Below are positions 10,776 through 20,594 of a stretch of 64,000 bases of DNA, one piece after another (positions within the stretch are counted from its first letter, which is position 1; the number at the start of each line of letters is the position of its first letter). The position numbers and the translations under genes are program-made. The stretch comes from Ryuthela nishihirai (lineage: Eukaryota > Arthropoda > Arachnida > Araneae > Heptathelidae), in contig JAWZYU010000025.1 in NCBI GenBank assembly GCA_038380435.1, positions 25,706,707-25,770,706 of the forward strand, given 5' to 3'. The notes below the pieces were generated by a model, which had not been told where the DNA came from, made no database searches, and saw nothing but the letters and a program-made list of their open reading frames with translations.

Positions 10776-11124
10776 CCACTAAAGGATAACAAAATTATTT
10801 TTATGTATCAAAAGCTTTATGGAGATTCACCTCGTTTTATAACATTGTAATTTGATATAAAAAATAAAAATTGTTCGAAAAATGCAAATTGTCTCTATCG
10901 ATGAATATAGAAATACTTTGACCTAAAGAATGTCACTAAAATGAAGTCGAAAGTTTTAAAAGAGCCCTACATTAAACCGAGGTAAGATTTTCATCTAAAT
11001 TGTAAGAGATTAAAAAATATGAAAGACCAGTCACATTTCAAGTATCATTAGACATGAATTTTTTTATAGCCAATTAAGCGTAAGTATGATTATTTAATAA
11101 CAAGAAAACACAAATAAGCACCTG
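10776..11124. other. Unassigned AT-rich sequence
   Basis: No coding or repeat feature recognised. Confidence 0.4.
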
Positions 11125-11598
11125 AAGGCCGGCACATTTTTGCACAAAGTGATCTAAATAGCAAGGTCACGAGGACACCAAGGGTTTAGAGAAGATTGGG
11201 GAAAGGGGACTTACTGGAACGGCTGTTGTGAGGCAGATGGTAGCCTCCCGTCAACGCCATCCGGCGTGTTCTTTAACGTGCACAGGGTATGGCTTTCTCC
11301 TGCACACGGAGCCACGGCTTAACGTCCCATCTGACGGACGGCGTCTTTTCTGGGCCCATTGGTGTGTTCTTTCCAAATATTTCCTAATAGTTGTCCAGTA
11401 CATCCCCTTTCCCAACATTCTCCTACACAACCATAATATCCAGAAAATGTGTAAAAGATATCTAAGACTGCAAATGGATATCTATTTGTCATCGAGTTAG
11501 CGGAGATAAATCTCAACGCCTGGCACAGCTGGGACTCGAATCTGGGAACTACAGGTTACGAGACTGGTGCGCTACCAATTGACCCACCTGCGCCCCAA
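11125..11598 (-). mobile_element. SINE1 with an inserted or converted internal segment
   Basis: The minus-strand SINE1 head (11,500-11,598) and 3' body (11,125-11,370) are separated by 11,373-11,497. That segment instead matches, in plus orientation, the SINE1/MITE junction at 10,442-10,550. Confidence 0.65.
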
Positions 11599-11606
11599 TT
11601 TTTTTG

Positions 11607-12791
11607 TACAGTCGCTCAAATATCCGAACATTATGGTTGATTACAGAACAGAATTCAGAAAAAATATCTGGCAACGATTTTTTTTTAGAAATTAGTGATC
11701 TGGCAACCTTCGTGTCACCACGTTAATGTTCACAGCACATTGAATCGTGTGAGCTCACAAAAGCCTGAATCGTGTGGGCCCACTCAGAGAAATATTGAGC
11801 GTGTGCAGTTACCGTTCACAGCAAACTGGAGCGATTGCGGTTAATGTTCACAGCACATTGAATCGTGTGAGCTCACAAAAATCTGGATCTGTGGGAACAC
11901 TCAGAAATATTGAGCATGTGCAGTTACCGTTCACAGCAAACTGGAGCGGTTGCGGTTAATGTTCACAGCACATTGAATCGTGTGAGCTCACAAAAACCTG
12001 GATCTGTGGGCCCACTCACAGAAATATTGAACCTGTGCAGTTACCGTTCACAGCAAACTGGAGCGGTTGCGGTTAATGTTCACAGCACATTGAATCGTGT
12101 GAGCTCTCAAAAACCTGGATCGTGTGGGCCCACTCACAGAAATATTAAGCGTGTGCAGTTACCGTTCACAGCAAACTGGAGCGGTTGTGGTTAATGTTCA
12201 CAGCACATTGAATCGTGTGAGCTCTCAAAAACGTGGATCGTGTGGGCCCACTCACAGAAATATTAAGCGTGTGCAGTTACCGTTCACAGCAAACTGGAGC
12301 GGTTGCGGTTAATGTTCATAGCACATTGAATCGTGTGAGCTCACAAAAACCTGGATCGTGTGGGCCCACTCACAGAAATATTGAGCATGTGCAATTACCG
12401 TTCACAGCAAACTGGAGCGTGTGCGGTTAATGTTCACAGCACATTGAATCGTGTGGGCCACACAAAAACCTGGATCGTGTGGGCCCACTCACAGAAATAT
12501 TGAGCGTGTGCATTTACCGTTCACAGCAAACTGGAGCGGTTGCGGTTAATGTTCACAGCACATTGAATCGTGTGACCTCAAAAAAACCTGGATCGTGTGG
12601 GCCCACTCACAGAAATATTGAGCGTGTGCAGTTACCGTTCACAGCAAACTGGAGCGTGTGCAGTAACTGCACACGCTCCAGTTTGCTGTGAACGGTAACT
12701 GGAGCGTGTACAGTTGCTGTACACGCTCCAGATATTTTTTCTGAATTCTGTAATCAACCATAGTGTTTGGATACTTTTTTGAGCGACTGTA
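11607..12791. mobile_element. Tc1-type MITE M1 expanded by an internal minisatellite
   Basis: Standard M1 ends (TACAGTCGCTCAAATATCCG at 11,607 and TTTTTTGAGCGACTGTA at 12,791) enclose eight tandem copies of a 118-bp unit, then the usual stem and right arm. The element is about five times longer than the basic 208-bp form. Confidence 0.85.
11720..12660 (+). repeat. 118-bp minisatellite, about 8 copies
   Basis: The marker TGAATCGTG recurs at 11,741, 11,859, 11,973, 12,091, 12,209, 12,327, 12,445 and 12,563, giving a period of 118 bp (one copy 114). Each unit contains GTTAATGTTCACAGCACATT, GTGAGCTCACAAAAAC, GTGTGGGCCCACTCACAG and GTTACCGTTCACAGCAAACTG. Repeated short reading frames here are products of the repeat. 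Confidence 0.9.
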
Positions 12792-12824
12792 CATAATGAG
12801 ATAAATAGCCAATCGGAAGGCCCT

Positions 12825-12925
12825 GTGGGCTAAGGAGAATGTTGAAGGAAGGGAGTCACTGGATAGCTGTTGGAGGCAGATGGAAGCCTACTGTTCAGAC
12901 CATCCAGCGTATTCTTTGCACACGG
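12825..12925 (-). mobile_element. SINE1 fragment, diverged
   Basis: Partial match to the SINE1 3' body (GGGCTAA, GGAGGCAGATGGAAGCC, CCATCCAGCGTATTCTTT). Both ends are lost. Confidence 0.6.
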
Positions 12926-13165
12926 AGCAATAATTAAAGGAAAATCAAATAATATATTTTTTAAATAACAGATACGATAGCTAAAAAGTATTTAAAACCC
13001 ACTCCACAGTGTTGTTGCGCAAGTTTTACCCATCCCATTGCACCTTTTCTTTGCCAAAGAATTGTTAACAGTTGTTCAATCCTTACTTCTTGTATAACCT
13101 TATCTTTTGAAAATCGGTTGTTTTAACTATGAGTGGTTCGCTAAACCCCCAAGCTGCATTAATTG
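12926..13165. other. Unassigned AT-rich sequence
   Basis: No feature recognised. Confidence 0.4.
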
Positions 13166-13690
13166 GGGAGGGGTGGCTCAGTCGGTAGCGTGCCAGGCTC
13201 GTAATCTGTAGTTCCCAGGTTCGAGTCCCAGCTGGGTCAGCTTTGAGATTTATCTCCGCAAAATTCCCCGCCCTGCCCACGGTCAGTAGGGGACACCGAT
13301 GGGATGGGAGGGGGTGGCTCAGTCGGTAGCGTGCCAGGCTCGTAATCTGTAGTTCCCAGGTTCGAGTCACAGCTGGGTCAGCGTTGAGATTTATCTCCGC
13401 AAAATTCCCCGTCCTGCCCACGGTCAGTAGGAGACACCGATGGGCTTGGAAAGGCCGCCGTCCGTCGGATGGGACGTTAAGCCGTGGCTCCTTGTGCGAG
13501 AGAGCCATACCCTGTGCACGTTAAAGAACACGCTGGATGGCCTTGACGGGAGGCTACCATCTGTCTCCCAACAGCTGTTCCAGTGGGTCCCCTCCCCCAA
13601 CCTTCTCTGAGCCTTCGGGGTCAATGTGACCTGGCCATTTAGCCCATGGTGTGCAAAAAAGTGCCGCTCAGAGGTAAAACAATCCAACTG
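13166..13690 (+). mobile_element. SINE1 with a tandemly duplicated tRNA head
   Basis: Two heads (13,166-13,306 and 13,308-13,450) are joined at CACCGATGGG|ATGGGAG and then continue into one complete body ending AACAATCCAAC. Either a head-only insertion or an unequal duplication would explain this. Confidence 0.8.
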
Positions 13691-14173
13691 CATTAATTCC
13701 TGCACACAGCCGTGGGCCGTGTGAAGGAGATCCATACCTAGTGCGTCCACATTCAGTAATAGTAATTGGAGGACAAAAATTATTAAACTTGTGCATATTT
13801 TACTCTTTTTTTAAGAAAATGTTTAAGGACCTGTAAAATAGAAGGGGAAATGTTATATTATAATGGAAACCAAGTATATTACCCCCCCCCCCCCTCCACA
13901 TTACCTTTCCCGCATTATCCGCCCTCCCCCTTATTTTTTTTGCTAGATCCGGGGCTATACGAAAATGGTCAACATTTTTTTGTAGTTATGAATGTGTAGC
14001 AGTTTCGTTTCAATGTAAAGTTCTGTTGGTACAGTATAGACTCTATAATCTTATTTTCCTATCAACTCTCTTATTAACACTGTCCTAAAAATATAAGCCC
14101 CCCATTTCCTTCAGTCAACAATTCCTGACAATTTGATCAGTCATGGCAGCAGCCCAAGTAATTCCTGCTAGCT
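13691..14173. other. Unassigned sequence with a long C run
   Basis: Contains C-rich stretches near 13,880-13,930 and AT-rich DNA. No gene is supported. Confidence 0.4.
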
Positions 14174-14570
14174 CCGTAGAGTTGGGTTGTTTTACCTCTG
14201 AGCGGCACTTTTTTGCACACCATGGGCTAAATGGCCAGGTCACATGGACCCCGAAGGCTCAGAGAAGGTTATGGGAGGGGACCCACTGTAACAGCTGTTG
14301 GGAGACAGATGGTAGTCTCCCGTCAAGGCCATCCAGCGTGTTCTTTAACGTGCACAGGGTATGGCTCTCCCGCACACGGGGCCACGGCTTAACGTCCCAT
14401 CCGATGGACGGCGACCTTTTCAAGCCTATCGGTGTCCCCTACTGACCGTGGGCAGGGCGGGGAATTTTGCGGAGATAAATCTCAACGCTGACCCAGCTTG
14501 GACTCGAACCTGGGAACTACAGATTACGAGCCTGGCGCGCTACCGACTGAGCCACCCCCGCCCCTAGCTC
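14174..14570 (-). mobile_element. SINE1, full length
   Basis: Complete element from the AACCCAAC tail (14,174) to the GGGGCGGGGGTGGCTCAG head. The target duplication TAGCTCCGTAGAG lies on both sides (before 14,174 and from about 14,566). Confidence 0.88.
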
Positions 14571-14737
14571 CGTAGAGTGTGGGACGAAATTAAATTTGTT
14601 GGGACGTCTGCAATATCACTATGGTGCCCTTGATCAGCATCGGTATATTTGATGCATTTTATCTTTATTCACATATACAAATAAAGCAATTATAAATGCT
14701 AACCTATTCTGTAAATGTCCTGTATATCTGTAATAGA

Positions 14738-15085
14738 AAGAAGGCGGTAGCGCCCAGACTCGTAAACTGCAGTTCTCAGGTTCGAGTCCCAGTTAGGCCA
14801 GTGTTGAGATTTATCTCCCAAAACTCTCCGCCCTGACCTTGGTCAGTAGGGGTCACCTATGGACTTGGAAAGGTCTCTCCTTGTTCAGGAGAGCCATACC
14901 CTGTGTACGTTAAAGAATATGCTGGATGACCTTGACGGGAAAAGACCATTTGTCTCCTAAAAACTGTCCAGTGGGTCCACATCTCAACTATTTCTGAGCC
15001 CTTGGGGTCCTTGTGACCTGCCCATTTAGCCCACTGTGCGCAAAAAAGTGCCGCTAAAAGGTATAAAACAGCCCAACCTCTAAAA
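14738..15085 (+). mobile_element. SINE1, diverged
   Basis: Head GGCGGTAGCGCCCAGACTCG, box B GGTTCGAGTCC, and a recognisable body down to AACAGCCCAACC. Confidence 0.75.
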
Positions 15086-15574
15086 CTATGCTACTCTCAA
15101 TGATATAACATTTCGTGTCGTGTTTCAGTGACGTATTTTTTCTCAACCTTTCCAGCTTGTCTGAAAAGTTGTCCCAGACTATTCGAGCTGTCTGAGAACC
15201 AGAGCCTAAAGTAAACATATGTCTGTCTGCCGTGCACCTGTTTTCGATAAAGATTTTGAGAGTTGTTCACTGCCCCCTCCGCCCCTCAAAAAAAAATAAA
15301 AAAAGTGGTTTTTAGGATCGTCCTTGTCTATTACTTTGGCTTAAACCAAACAAATACGTTGAATCGAAGCTGCATAAACGTCGCGCCACTTCAGATGAAA
15401 GTTCAAACATTAAGAAAAAGATGTAAACTTCTCAAAAGTGGAACTATGGAAGCTGTAATGGATTTTAGAGAGTTTTTGTTTTGTGTCTTTGATGAAGAAT
15501 AAGGAAGTCCGTAATCGATTGCGGAATGTAACGTGTTAGATCTCAAATAAAAACTTGCGATGTAGAGATTATCA
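15086..15574. other. Unassigned sequence
   Basis: A 79-codon open frame (15,263-15,502) has no supporting start context, domain or splice sites, so it is not called. Confidence 0.35.
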
Positions 15575-15790
15575 TGGCCAATTTTGGAGGGGGCTACCCC
15601 CCAAAATGGGGGTGGGTCGCCCCCTCGAATGATGGGGGCTACCCACCCCCACCAACGGATTGCGGGGTGGGTGACCCCCCAATGCTACCCCCCAAAATGG
15701 GGGGTGGGTAGCCCCCTAGAATGATGGGGACTACCCACCCTCACCAACGGATTGCGGGGTGGGTAACCCCGCAATCCGTTGATGATCAAG
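15575..15790 (+). repeat. GC-rich tandem duplication with G/C runs
   Basis: Two copies of a unit of about 110 bp contain CTACCCCCCAAAATGGGGG, GAATGATGGGG.CTACCCACC and CACCAACGGATTGCGGGGTG. Runs of four to six G or C alternate, giving strong hairpins and possible G-quadruplexes. This is sharply unlike the AT-rich surroundings. Confidence 0.75.
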
Positions 15791-15837
15791 AGGGAAATTT
15801 TCAACAAGAGGGAATATTTGTTTACCTTCCAATGCCT

Positions 15838-16612
15838 TTGGGGCGGTGGTGGCTCTGTCGGTAGCGCGCCAGTCTAGTAATCCGCAGTTCCCAGGTTCCA
15901 GTCCCAGCTGGGTCATTTGGTTGGGTTGTTTTACCTCTGAGCGGCACTTTTTTTCACACCATGGGCTAAATGGCCAGGTCACATGGACCCCAAAGGCTCA
16001 GAGAAGGTTGCGGGAGACGACTCACTGGAACAGCTGTTGGGAGACAGATGGTAGAATCCCGTCAAAGCCATCCAGCGTATTCTTTAACGTGCACAGGGTA
16101 TGGATCTCCCACACACGGGGCCACAGCTTAACGTCCCATCCGACGGACGGCGGCCTTTCCATACCCATCGGTGTCTCCTACTGACCTCCTACTGCAGGGC
16201 GGGGAATTTTGCGGACATAAATCTCAACGCTGACCCAGCTGTGACTCGAACCTGGGAATTACAGATCACGAGCCTGGCGCGCTACCGACTGAGCTACCCC
16301 CGCCCCACTGGGTCAGTGTTGCGATTTTTCTCCTCAAAACTCCCCGTCCTGCCCACTGTCAGTAGGGGACACCGATGGGCTGGGAAAGGCCGCCGTCCGT
16401 CGGATTGGACGTTAAGCCGTGGCCCTGTGTGCGGGAGAGCCATACCATGTGCACGTTAAATAACACGCTGGATGGCCTTGACGGGAGGCTACCATCTGTC
16501 TCCCAACATCTGTTCCAGTGGGTCCCCTCCCTCAACCTTCTCTGAGCCTTCGGGATCTTTGTGGCCTGGCCATTTAGCCCATGGTGTGCCACTCAGAGGT
16601 AAAACAACCCAA
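15838..16612 (+). mobile_element. SINE1 split by an antisense SINE1
   Basis: The outer plus-strand copy has its head at 15,838-15,916 and body at 16,308-16,612. The inner copy (15,917-16,306) is full length on the minus strand. CTGGGTCA occurs on both sides as the target duplication. Transcripts across this locus would fold into a long hairpin. Confidence 0.85.
15917..16306 (-). mobile_element. SINE1, antisense insertion in SINE1
   Basis: Complete minus-strand element from the AACCCAACCAAA tail to the GGGGCGGGGGTAGCTCAG head. It has a small internal duplication (TGACCTCCTACTG). Confidence 0.85.
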
Positions 16613-17240
16613 TGTCTTAAGCTCGTAATCTGTATTGAGAATTTTCTCCTATAGTTCTGCCCTCTGTGAGAAAGGGGACACCGTTGGTCTTGGAAAGATC
16701 ACCGTCCGTAAGATGAGAGAATAAGTCATTTCTTTGTGTAGGAGATAGCAATACATGTTCATATTAAAGAAAACGCTGGATTGCCTTGAGGACCAAGAAC
16801 ATACCTGGGGGGGGGGGGGGGGGGGGGGGGTCCGGCCCTCCTCTCCCGATATTCTTCTTGTATACTAAATCTCAAGCTTGTGTACTTGCTTTGAAATCCA
16901 AATCACAGTTATCTTTGTATAATTTTATTTTAGCTCCATGGTATATGTCCGATACTAAATTTAGATTAAAAATATTTTTCCCATATAGAATATCATTTCA
17001 ACCTTTCCTGTTCGGTGGAATATTTTAGTAACTGAGAAACCCTATCCAAGTCTTATTTTCAGATCCCCCCCCCCCACCTTCCCCCGAAATTAAATCTTGC
17101 GTACGTGCCTGTTGACAGCTGTCATCTGTCTCCTAACAGATGTCCAGTCTTTCCCCAACTTTCTCTGAATCGTTGTGATCGCTGTGAGCTGACAATTCAA
17201 CCCATTATTTCGCAAAAGTTCTGCTCATCAGTACAACAAC
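16613..17240 (+). mobile_element. Old SINE1 interrupted by a G-run/C-run sequence
   Basis: SINE1-like sequence at 16,617-16,790 and 17,105-17,240 is separated by ~310 bp. That insert begins with a run of 24 G (16,807-16,830) and ends near a C run (17,066-17,078). It has no recognised identity. Confidence 0.55.
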
Positions 17241-17270
17241 CCAACCTCTTATATCCTCAGATATAATCTG

Positions 17271-17355
17271 AGATGTAGGGGAGGTTAATGCAAGCAGATG
17301 CAATTTTGATTTAGCAGCTATTGAGGCAAAAATGGCATTAACCTCCCCTACATCT
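17271..17355. repeat. Short perfect inverted repeat (hairpin)
   Basis: A 21-bp arm (17,271-17,291, starting AGATGTAGGGGAGGTTAATG) is perfectly inverted at 17,335-17,355, with a 43-nt loop. The size suits a tiny MITE or a hairpin RNA; nothing shows transcription. Confidence 0.7.
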
Positions 17356-17539
17356 GCTAGAAATCTAGAAATTTCTGTGCCGCATGTCTTGTTGATAAAC
17401 CCCAAATTAAAGAGAAATTTTATGTTAAATTTCTTATGAAATATTTGGAATCTGTAAGTTAATCCTAAAGTTTAAAATCTCAGGTTTTGAATAAATGTTC
17501 CATTTTTGAACAATTTCTTTATGAAATGACACTGAAAAT

Positions 17540-18205
17540 GAAGTAAGGTTTCGGTGGGTTGTTTTAACTCCGAGTATTGTTTTACACAATTCATGGGTTA
17601 GTTTACCTCTGAGCTGCACTGTTTTGCACAAACGGGCTAATTGGCCACAAGGTCACAAGGGCCTCAAGGACTCAGAGAACGTTGGGGGAAGGGAATCCAC
17701 TGGAACAGCGGTTAGGAGACAGATGGTGAGCCTCTCCTCAAGGCCATCCTCTGAGTGGTACTTTTTTGCACACCATGGGCTAAATGGCCAGGTCACACGG
17801 ACCCCGAAGGCTCAGAGAAGGTTGGGGGAGGGGACCCAGTAGAACAGCTGTTGGGAGACAGATGGTAGCATCCCGTCAAGGCGCACAGGGTTAACAGGTT
17901 TAACGTGCACAGGGTATGACTCTTCCACACACGGAACCACGGCTTAACGTCCCATCCGACGGACGGCGGCCTTTCCAAACCCATCGGTGTCCCCTACTGA
18001 CCGTGGGCAGGGCGGGAAGTTTTGCGGAGATAAGTCTCAACGCTGACCCAGTTGGGACTCGAACCTGGGAACTACAGATTACGAGCTTGGTGCGCTAGCG
18101 ACTGAGCCACCCCCCCGCCCCTGCACATGGTTCCACGGCTTAACATTCCATCTGATGGACGGCAGCCTTTCCAAGCCCATCGGTGTCCTCTACTGACCGA
18201 GGGCG
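17540..18205 (-). mobile_element. Old SINE1 split by a younger minus-strand SINE1
   Basis: Diverged copy at 17,540-17,748 and 18,121-18,205. The inner, well-preserved copy spans about 17,749-18,120 and ends in GGGGCGGGGGGGTGGCTCAG read on the minus strand. Confidence 0.75.
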
Positions 18206-18530
18206 CCATGGGAGTTTCCTACGGTTAGCTAAATAAGCAGTTCACAAGGACCCCAAGAGCTCAGAGGAGATTTAAGGAAGAGGATCCATTTAGCAGCTAT
18301 TAGAAAACAGATCGAAGGCAATGGGTACGGCACTCCTCATATCCTGTACAAGGGGCCGGATAAAGCTGCCCACCAAACGAACGACGGACTTCATCGTCCA
18401 TTGCGTATTCTTTTTCATCAGGGACAGAGGGAATCAGCGCAGCAAATTTGAACGCAGACACATTGAGGACTAGCATCGTGGTACTAGGAGCTTGATGCGC
18501 TCCCATCTGAGCTATCTTCCCTCCTCATAA
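18206..18530 (-). mobile_element. SINE1-like diverged sequence
   Basis: Weak order of SINE1 segments (AAGGACCCCAAGAGCTCAGAG, GAAAACAGAT) and a final GATAGCTCAGATGGGAGCGC read on the minus strand like a tRNA head. The middle does not match SINE1, so it may be a sister family. Confidence 0.4.
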
Positions 18531-18674
18531 ATCCATGGTAAGAAATGAATTCACTTTGCGGTCAACTATTCAGAGTGGATCATTGTATTACCTACAGTAT
18601 ATTGCAGTACATTCTGAACAGTTTGCTGTGTACGGTATGTTGTGGGTGTTTCATCTGGGGGAGGGGGATCTAGG

Positions 18675-19060
18675 TTAGGGGAGTTGTTTTACCTCTGACC
18701 GGCACGTTTTTTGCACAAAATGGGCAAAATTGCCAGGTCACAAGGACCCCGAGAGCTCAGAGAAGGTTGAGGGAGAGAACCACCTAGGCAGATGGAGACA
18801 GATGGTAGCCTCACGTCAAGGCCATCCATTGTGTTCTTTAATGTGCAGAGAGTACAATTCTCCTGCACACGGGGCCACGGCTTAACGTCCCACCCGATGG
18901 ACGGCGGCCTTTCTAAGCCCATTGGTGTCTCCTACTGACCGAGGGCAAGTTGTAGAGTTTGTGGAGATAAACCTCAACGCTTGCCCAGGCGGGAATCGAA
19001 CCTGGGAACTGCAAATTACGAGCCTGGCGCGGTACTTGAATAACCACCCCCGCCCCTGGG
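18675..19060 (-). mobile_element. SINE1, diverged, head-to-head with the next copy
   Basis: Complete though diverged minus-strand copy, from GTTGTTTTACCTCTGACCGG to ACCACCCCCGCCCC. Confidence 0.8.
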
Positions 19061-19440
19061 GACGTAGGTGGCTCAGCCGGTAACGCGTCAGGCTCGTAAT
19101 TTGCAGTTCTTAGATTACAGCTGGACCAGTGTTGAGATTTACCTCCCCACCCTGCCCTCGCCCAGTAGCGGACACTGATGGACTGGAATGGCCGCCATCC
19201 GTCAGATGTGACTTTCAGCTGTGGCGCTGTGTGTTGGAAAGCCATACCTTGTACACGTTAAAGAACACGCTGGATGGCCTTGACGGAATGGCTATCATCT
19301 ATCTCCCAACAGCTATTCCAGAGTGTCCTCTCCCACCAACGTTTCTCGCTGAGAGTCGATCTGAGCCCCCCCCCCCCCCCATGACCTGGCCATTTAGCCC
19401 ATTGGTTCAAAAAAGTGTCGCTCAGAGGTAAAACAACCTC
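19061..19440 (+). mobile_element. SINE1, diverged, plus strand
   Basis: Begins GACGTAGGTGGCTCAGCCGG and ends GGTAAAACAACCTCAC. Together with the preceding copy it forms an inverted pair joined at the tRNA heads. Confidence 0.8.
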
Positions 19441-19531
19441 ACTCATCAGGGGGAACTTTGGAAATAATGAGCTTTCTAGACACCTACGAGTCAAAAATTC
19501 AGCTTCATTCTTTGTTATTCCCTTTCTGAGC

Positions 19532-19670
19532 GGGGTTGGGTGGCTCAGTTGGTAGCACGCCAGGCTCGTAATGTGCAGTTCCCAGGTTCGATCGAGGTCC
19601 TTGTGACCTGGTCATTTAGCCCTTTGCGAGCAAAAAAAGTGCCACTCATAATTAAACAACCCAGCCCTTT
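19532..19670 (+). mobile_element. SINE1 with large internal deletion
   Basis: The tRNA head to GGTTCGAT joins directly to the 3' end (GAGGTCCTTGTGACCTGG ... AACAACCCAGCCC), losing about 260 bp. Confidence 0.75.
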
Positions 19671-20594
19671 TTGAGTTTACGGCAACCAAAATGAAGAGAG
19701 ATCAGGAATATTTTCATCACCTTTTTGAACAGAAAAACTCTCCCAAGACGACTCCCCTTGTTGGGTCTGAAGAAGCAACATAGGGCGAAATTTTAACTTT
19801 GTTAAGAATATTCAGGGCCCATTGATAGTGCTAGTAAGTGTAATGGAAGCAAAAAATGATTAGACTTGTGTATATTATAATGTAAAATTTCTGAAAAATT
19901 AATTTTTCAGAATTTTTAAAGGCCTCTAAAATTGAGGAAAAAATGTTATACTTATTTTTTTTAGGCTCTATGGTATATACCAGCTCGATTATAACACTGA
20001 GTTGACTTATGAGAGTCTGCTTAAAGCCTTTAAATATTTTATCCTAATGAGATTATTTCATCTCTGATTCTTTACGATCATACTGTTTTGAACAAGTACA
20101 AGGGACCTAAAACGGTAGCGTTCTCTGAGGAGACCTACCCGTTTTAGGTTTCTTATACAATTTTACTGCTATTTTTAGCTTTTCTTATGTTTGCCCTTAG
20201 GGGCCCACCTAAGGGTGGTTTACTTATATATTTTGTTCTTACTCATGCCAAATAGGCATATCTTTATTATGGAGATGGTTAGGAGTAAAATTATTACCCG
20301 GTACATCGAATATGATTCTACGATCTACGATCTACTTTAAATATTTTCTAAGAAAATGAAAATTTTCTTTGGTTCAATCTCCCTAAAGTACGATTTTCAA
20401 TAAGAATCATTCGATATTTATCTAATTACAGAAACTGGAATTTTGAATTATATCGCTTGATTTAAAAAGCTTTATGCTTCTAAATCTGACTGTAATCAAG
20501 GATGGTTACAGATATTCTAGAAAATGGCCTCATCATCGTAGCTCAGTGTGTGCCAAATGTGGCCGAGTCAAGAGATTTTAGTAACTCAAATTGT
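19671..20594. other. Unassigned AT-rich sequence with one hairpin
   Basis: A short inverted repeat (CCTAAAACGG ... CCGTTTTAGG, about 20,107-20,150) is the only structure seen. No gene is supported. Confidence 0.4.

Noticed and set aside
11774..12691. Serial frames repeating NVHSTLNRVSSQK
   Set aside because: Product of the 118-bp minisatellite inside the Tc1-type MITE.
14143..14445. Recurrent ~60-140-codon frames (for example ending LTSHPTDGGLSKPIGVPY) at more than 20 sites
   Set aside because: They are translations of SINE1 copies on either strand. SINEs are not protein coding.
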